A stretch of 9,796 nucleotides of DNA from JBCCZC01 sp039188505 (GTDB lineage Bacteria > Pseudomonadota > Gammaproteobacteria > Xanthomonadales > SZUA-38): positions 1-9,796 of the forward strand of contig JBCCZC010000208.1 of the NCBI GenBank assembly GCA_039188505.1, given 5' to 3'. Position numbers and translations under genes: made by a program. Below, in pieces: positions 7,369 to 9,796 of the stretch. Under the pieces are notes generated by a model. That model was not told where the DNA came from. It saw only the letters and a program-made list of their open reading frames with translations, and made no database searches. Numbering within the stretch: position 1 is the stretch's first letter; every line of letters starts with the position of its first letter.

Positions 7369-7528
7369 GGGCGTCGGGGAGCGAGGCACCGCTGACCCGG
7401 GCAGCGCTAAAGCCCAGGGCCGGCGGCAAGGGTGGCCTCGCCAGGGCTTGGCCCATGCACCCCACTCATGACGTCAAGGAACTGACGCTCGCACCGACAC
7501 GCGATCCACGAATCCAAGGAGATACCCC
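7369..7528 (+). other. Leader region upstream of the 53-aa peptide gene, with possible stem-loop
   Basis: About 160 bases without a convincing gene. AAGCCC (7410-7415) can pair with GGGCTT (7444-7449), with an inner GGCG (7422-7425) pairing CGCC (7439-7442), giving an interrupted stem-loop. GGGC-TTG-GCCC (7444-7454) is an alternative small hairpin. No U-tract follows, so it does not look like an intrinsic terminator. I do not recognise a known riboswitch. GC-rich DNA produces such pairings readily. Confidence 0.25.
7516..7521 (+). promoter_or_regulatory. Strong Shine-Dalgarno of the 53-aa peptide gene
   Basis: AAGGAG lies 7 bases before ATG 7529. It is a better match and spacing than any other start in the window. 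It is the main evidence that this short frame is translated, and at a level higher than the neighbouring enzymes, as is usual for precursor peptides relative to their modifying enzymes. Confidence 0.75.
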
Positions 7529-7690
7529 ATGACCGATCAAAGAACGATCCGCCTCGACTGGCAGCGACTGCTTGGCTTCGATCAGGCCGAGATCACGCCT
7601 GCCGACCTGAAGGACCAGCGCAACCGCACAGCACTCATGGCCAAGCTCAGCAGCAAACCGGGCCTCGCGAAGGCCAAGCGCACGCCCTGA
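7529..7690 (+). CDS. 53-aa basic peptide, candidate RiPP precursor
   Basis: Short gene of unrecognised family, ATG 7529 to TGA 7688-7690. It is supported by the best ribosome-binding site in the window, AAGGAG at 7516-7521 with a 7-base spacer. The product begins MTDQRTIRLDWQRLLGFDQA, continues EITPADLKDQRNR, and ends SSKPGLAKAKRTP. All six acidic residues fall in residues 1-29; the rest has none and is rich in Lys, Arg, Ala and Leu. It has no Cys, no signal peptide and no membrane segment. The acidic, amphipathic front half and basic tail look like a leader plus core, with WQRLLGFDQ as a possible recognition motif. The HExxH hydroxylase-like gene starts 9 bases after its stop. This arrangement suggests a peptide substrate for that enzyme. 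The precursor role is inference; a small regulatory or nucleic-acid-binding protein is the alternative. Confidence 0.75.
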   Translation: MTDQRTIRLDWQRLLGFDQAEITPADLKDQRNRTALMAKLSSKPGLAKAKRTP

Positions 7691-7699
7691 TCCACGTTC

Positions 7700-8725
7700 G
7701 TGCCTGAGACGCCGCCGGTGGCCCCGGCCACCGGCTTCCTGCCGGACGCCGAGCGGGCGACCGCCCTCGATCACCGCATGCGCCAGCGACTGGTCGCGAG
7801 CCTCGCCTATGTCGCCCGGCAGGCTGGCGAGCATCTCGATCTGAACGCCGTGCGTCTCGAGCGGGCGCTGCAACGCATTAGCGCGACCCCACAGGATCCA
7901 CTGGTCGTCGGCGCCTACTACGAACTCGTTGTTGCCATCGAGCTGGACGAGCTCGACCGGGCACAGGAGTTCTTCGACGAGATCCTCGATCGGGCAACCG
8001 ACGCCGCACCGCCCTTCTGCGTACTCCCGCTACCCGACCCCGCCACCAGCCGCGACGGTAGGCGCTTCGAGCAGCTCTTCAACAGCGATGCGGACGCACC
8101 GTTCCAGATTGCCCCCGCGCCCGAAGCGCTCGCGAGCGCCATGGCGACCCGGGTGCACGAGGCATTGACGCTGCTCGACCAGGTGTCCCCGGAACTGGCG
8201 GCTGAAACGCGGGCGCTCGTGCGCACGATCGTCCTCGCCGCGTGCCCTGCCCCCGAGGATCAGGAATTCGTGTTCGACGGCGCCAGCGCGTTCTCGCTCT
8301 GGGGCGCCATTCTGCTCAATGTCGAGAGCCATGAATCGCGACCGGAGATGGTTTCGGCGCTCGTCCACGAGACCGCACACAACCTCCTGTTCGGGCTGTC
8401 TACCGACGGCCGCCTGGTCCTGAACGCCCCCGACGAGCGCTACGATTCGCCACTGCGACCCGACGACCGCCCGATGGATGGGATCTACCACGCCACCTTC
8501 GTGAGCGGCCGAATGGCGCTGGCGCTCGAGGCGCTCGCGAACGCGGAAGCCACGGCGCTGCCCGCCCAAGATCGCGAACAGGCGCGGGCCTTGGCCGCGG
8601 AAAGTCGGGCGGCATTCGCGCGCGGCGACGCCGTCGTGCACCGCCATGGTCGACTGTCGCCATTGGGCGAGGCGATTCTCGACTCCGCCCGGTCGTGGCT
8701 GAAGAAAGTCGTCGACATTTCCTGA
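7700..8725 (+). CDS. HExxH-type protein, putative alpha-ketoglutarate-dependent peptide beta-hydroxylase
   Basis: A 341-aa soluble protein resembling the 'HEXXH motif domain' family, now named aKG-HExxH-type peptide beta-hydroxylases and related to the C-terminal domain of FxsB. The metal motif is H223-E224-T-A-H227 in LVHETAHNLLFGL. About 20 residues later comes the family-like block YDSPLRPDDRPMDGIYH (248-264). There H264 is a plausible third metal ligand, and R253 or R257 could hold the co-substrate carboxylate. Residues 1-210 are mostly helical and carry no other domain I know. There is no signal peptide or pro-region, which argues against a secreted protease. In this family the motif binds iron for side-chain hydroxylation of peptides. 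GTG 7700 starts 9 bases after the 53-aa peptide stop, and the frame is closed just upstream. No good Shine-Dalgarno precedes it, so coupling to the peptide gene is likely. Family membership is from memory; a divergent metalloprotease is the alternative. Confidence 0.78.
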   Translation: MPETPPVAPATGFLPDAERATALDHRMRQRLVASLAYVARQAGEHLDLNAVRLERALQRISATPQDPLVVGAYYELVVAIELDELDRAQEFFDEILDRATDAAPPFCVLPLPDPATSRDGRRFEQLFNSDADAPFQIAPAPEALASAMATRVHEALTLLDQVSPELAAETRALVRTIVLAACPAPEDQEFVFDGASAFSLWGAILLNVESHESRPEMVSALVHETAHNLLFGLSTDGRLVLNAPDERYDSPLRPDDRPMDGIYHATFVSGRMALALEALANAEATALPAQDREQARALAAESRAAFARGDAVVHRHGRLSPLGEAILDSARSWLKKVVDIS

Positions 8726-8850
8726 TTTTCCCGTTCTTTTTCAGTGAATTGACGCCGAAATCGCGCGGGCTGAACAAACTCTGCACACGCAGACCTTAGT
8801 CTCCGATCCCGCGCCATGTGGCGCCGCTAATTCAATGGAGACATCTGATC
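8726..8850. other. Intergenic region upstream of the fasciclin gene, with inverted repeat
   Basis: A 125-base gap that starts T-rich. GCGCCA (8811-8816) and TGGCGC (8819-8824) form a 6-bp inverted repeat with a 2-base centre, 26 bases before the fasciclin ATG. TTGACG at 8749-8754 could be a -35, but no matching -10 at normal spacing was found. No terminator hairpin is evident after the HExxH gene. The fasciclin gene probably has its own promoter here. Confidence 0.35.
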
Positions 8851-9351
8851 ATGAAGCGTATTGTCATTGCCGCCCTGCTGGCGGGCCTGGCCGTCGTCCT
8901 GAACCCGGCCGCTGCTGGCGACTACGGTAGCAAGGCGCAGAAGGACATCGTCGAGACCGCGGTTTCGGCCGGCTCCTTCCAGACGCTTGCCGCTGCGCTG
9001 CAGGCGGCCGACCTCGTCGGCACGCTCCAGGGCGACGGTCCGTTCACCGTTTTCGCCCCGACCGATGAGGCCTTCGCCAAGCTGCCGGCCGGCACGGTCG
9101 AGAATCTGCTGAAGCCTGAGAACAAGGACCAGCTGATTGCCATCCTGACCTACCACGTCGTTCCGGGCGCGGTGAAGGCCGACACCGTGGTCACGATCGA
9201 CAGCGCCACGACCGTCAACGGTCAGGACGTTGCGATCAGGACCGACATGGGCAAGGTGTTCGTGGACGGCGCGCAGGTCGTGCAGGCTGACATCGTTGCT
9301 AGCAACGGCGTCATCCACGTCATCGATACGGTGATCCTGCCGCAGTCCTGA
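8851..9351 (+). CDS. Secreted single-domain fasciclin (FAS1) protein
   Basis: A 166-aa exported protein with one FAS1 domain, a fold used for adhesion and surface interactions. The signal peptide runs from KR through a hydrophobic core to AAA at residues 20-22, with cleavage likely before GDYGSK. The mature protein holds the H1 block FTVFAPTDEAFAKLP, then YHVVPGAVKAD, and the H2 block ASNGVIHVIDTVILPQ at the C-terminus. It therefore consists of one complete FAS1 unit and nothing else. ATG 8851 is preferred over an in-frame GTG at 8818 because the signal peptide begins there and TGGAGA at 8836-8841 precedes it, although with a rather long spacing. It is followed by a strong terminator, so it ends its transcription unit. 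Its partners and exact role are not visible. Confidence 0.93.
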   Translation: MKRIVIAALLAGLAVVLNPAAAGDYGSKAQKDIVETAVSAGSFQTLAAALQAADLVGTLQGDGPFTVFAPTDEAFAKLPAGTVENLLKPENKDQLIAILTYHVVPGAVKADTVVTIDSATTVNGQDVAIRTDMGKVFVDGAQVVQADIVASNGVIHVIDTVILPQS

Positions 9352-9372
9352 GCGACAGCCGCAACATCACCG

Positions 9373-9401
9373 GGCCCGCCGCACTCGCGGCGGGCCTTTT
9401 T
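9373..9401 (+). terminator. Intrinsic terminator after the fasciclin gene
   Basis: A perfect 10-bp stem pairs GGCCCGCCGC (9373-9382) with GCGGCGGGCC (9387-9396) around a 4-base loop, followed at once by five T residues (9397-9401). It lies 21 bases after the fasciclin stop. No T-run follows on the opposite strand, so it serves the plus-strand unit only. Confidence 0.93.
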
Positions 9402-9429
9402 CGTTCCTGTGCCGCCTTTTCTTCCAATT

Positions 9430-9796
9430 CTAGACGTAGGGCACGTAGCCGGGCGCGAACACGAACTCCCGCACCGCCACCACGATGTCCTTCGGACGCT
9501 CGACCCGGGCCAGACCCTCGTCGAAGGCCATCGTTGCCACGCGCGTTGCGATCGCGTGCGACACCTCGCGGATGCGCCGGCACGACGGGTAGAGTCGCCC
9601 GAGCTCGAGATCGTCCTGAGATACCAGCGACGCCAGCGTTCTCGGGGCCTCCAATAACATGGCGTCCGTGCATTCGCTGGCGCCAGCAACCACCAGCCCC
9701 AACCCGACGCCTGGGAAGACATAGGCATTGTTGCCTTGCCCCGGCACGAAACGCCGCCCGCCGAACTCGTACGGGGGGAACGGACTCCCGCTCGCG
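9430..9796 (-). CDS. NAD-dependent malic enzyme, C-terminal part (5'-partial)
   Basis: Oxidative decarboxylation of L-malate to pyruvate. Only the last ~122 codons are in the window; the gene continues past the right edge. The visible part starts SGSPFPPYEFGGRRFVPGQG, then NNAYVFPGVGLGLVVAGA and ECTDAMLLEAPRTLASL. The N-containing Q-G-N-N-A block followed by FPG(V/I)GLG is characteristic of the large malic enzymes (MaeA/SfcA type), where it lies in the NAD-binding/active-site half. The C-terminus ends FAPGYVPYV with TAG at 9430-9432. The length of tail after the motif fits the large (~560-aa) NAD type and not the shorter MaeB type. It converges on the fasciclin gene and is separated from it by the terminator. 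Cofactor preference cannot be read from this fragment. Confidence 0.88.
   Translation of the reverse strand, partial: ASGSPFPPYEFGGRRFVPGQGNNAYVFPGVGLGLVVAGASECTDAMLLEAPRTLASLVSQDDLELGRLYPSCRRIREVSHAIATRVATMAFDEGLARVERPKDIVVAVREFVFAPGYVPYV

Noticed and set aside
7455..7532. 25-codon frame starting at ATG 7455 whose TGA overlaps the ATG of the 53-aa peptide as ATGA
   Set aside because: The overlap looks like translational coupling, but there is no Shine-Dalgarno before 7455. The same frame is open by chance for hundreds of bases upstream through the ATP-grasp gene.
6463..7690. Classical graspetide (side-chain ester/amide macrocycle) assignment for the ATP-grasp and peptide genes
   Set aside because: The C-terminal 24 residues of the peptide have no Asp or Glu to serve as the acyl donors that graspetide ligases use.
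7700..8725. HExxH protein as a zinc metalloprotease
   Set aside because: There is no signal peptide or pro-domain and no recognised Glu or Met-turn signature after the motif. The downstream YDSPLRPDDRPMDGIYH block instead fits the HExxH hydroxylase family. It is kept as an alternative only.
8700..8750. T-rich stretch after the HExxH gene as a terminator
   Set aside because: No stable GC-rich hairpin precedes the T-runs.
8818..8850. GTG 8818 as the fasciclin start
   Set aside because: It would place 11 residues, including charged ones, before a well-formed signal peptide. ATG 8851 has a Shine-Dalgarno-like TGGAGA upstream and starts the signal peptide directly.
9373..9432. Bidirectional terminator shared by the fasciclin and malic enzyme genes
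   Set aside because: On the minus strand the hairpin is followed by CGGTG, with no T-run, so it fits only plus-strand termination.
1..9796. tRNA or rRNA genes, CRISPR arrays, insertion sequences, phage attachment sites
   Set aside because: I read both strands for these and saw no repeat arrays, transposase motifs, terminal inverted repeats or tRNA-like cloverleaf sequences.

Overview
This is a GC-rich, gene-dense stretch of chromosome with compact intergenic gaps. The gene content (YihG-type acyltransferase, DUF2189 membrane protein, YeiH-type transporter, DmdC-like acyl-CoA dehydrogenase, NAD-type malic enzyme, Bam-type outer-membrane barrel ending in Phe) points to a Gram-negative proteobacterium, most likely a GC-rich gammaproteobacterium. 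That placement rests on remembered family distributions and has not been searched.

Layout. At the left edge lies the C-terminal part of a YihG/PlsC-type acyltransferase (+, cut by the window). Converging on it is a membrane-anchored LytTR transcription regulator (-). The regulator is divergent from a small outer-membrane beta-barrel protein (+), and the space between them carries a perfect 7-bp inverted repeat. The barrel gene converges on a minus-strand pair: a DUF2189 membrane protein followed by a YeiH/UPF0324 transporter. Both convergent junctions have stop codons overlapping in the palindrome CTAG.

After about 360 bp of non-coding DNA comes a plus-strand series. A 601-aa acyl-CoA dehydrogenase is followed 5 nt later by a 293-aa ATP-grasp protein. 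After a 184-nt gap with a possible promoter comes a 53-aa basic peptide with an excellent Shine-Dalgarno. Nine nt later is a 341-aa HExxH protein resembling the alpha-ketoglutarate-dependent HExxH peptide beta-hydroxylases (the former 'HEXXH motif domain' family, related to the C-terminal domain of FxsB). A secreted single-domain fasciclin protein with a strong intrinsic terminator follows. The right edge holds the C-terminal end of a malic enzyme (-).

The most interesting part is 6463-8725. A short unrecognised peptide, an HExxH-type putative peptide hydroxylase directly downstream of it, and an ATP-grasp enzyme upstream look like a minimal RiPP-type locus (ribosomally made, post-translationally modified peptide). 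I see no dedicated protease, transporter or radical SAM enzyme in the window. The precursor role of the 53-aa peptide is inferred from context, not from similarity to a known precursor.
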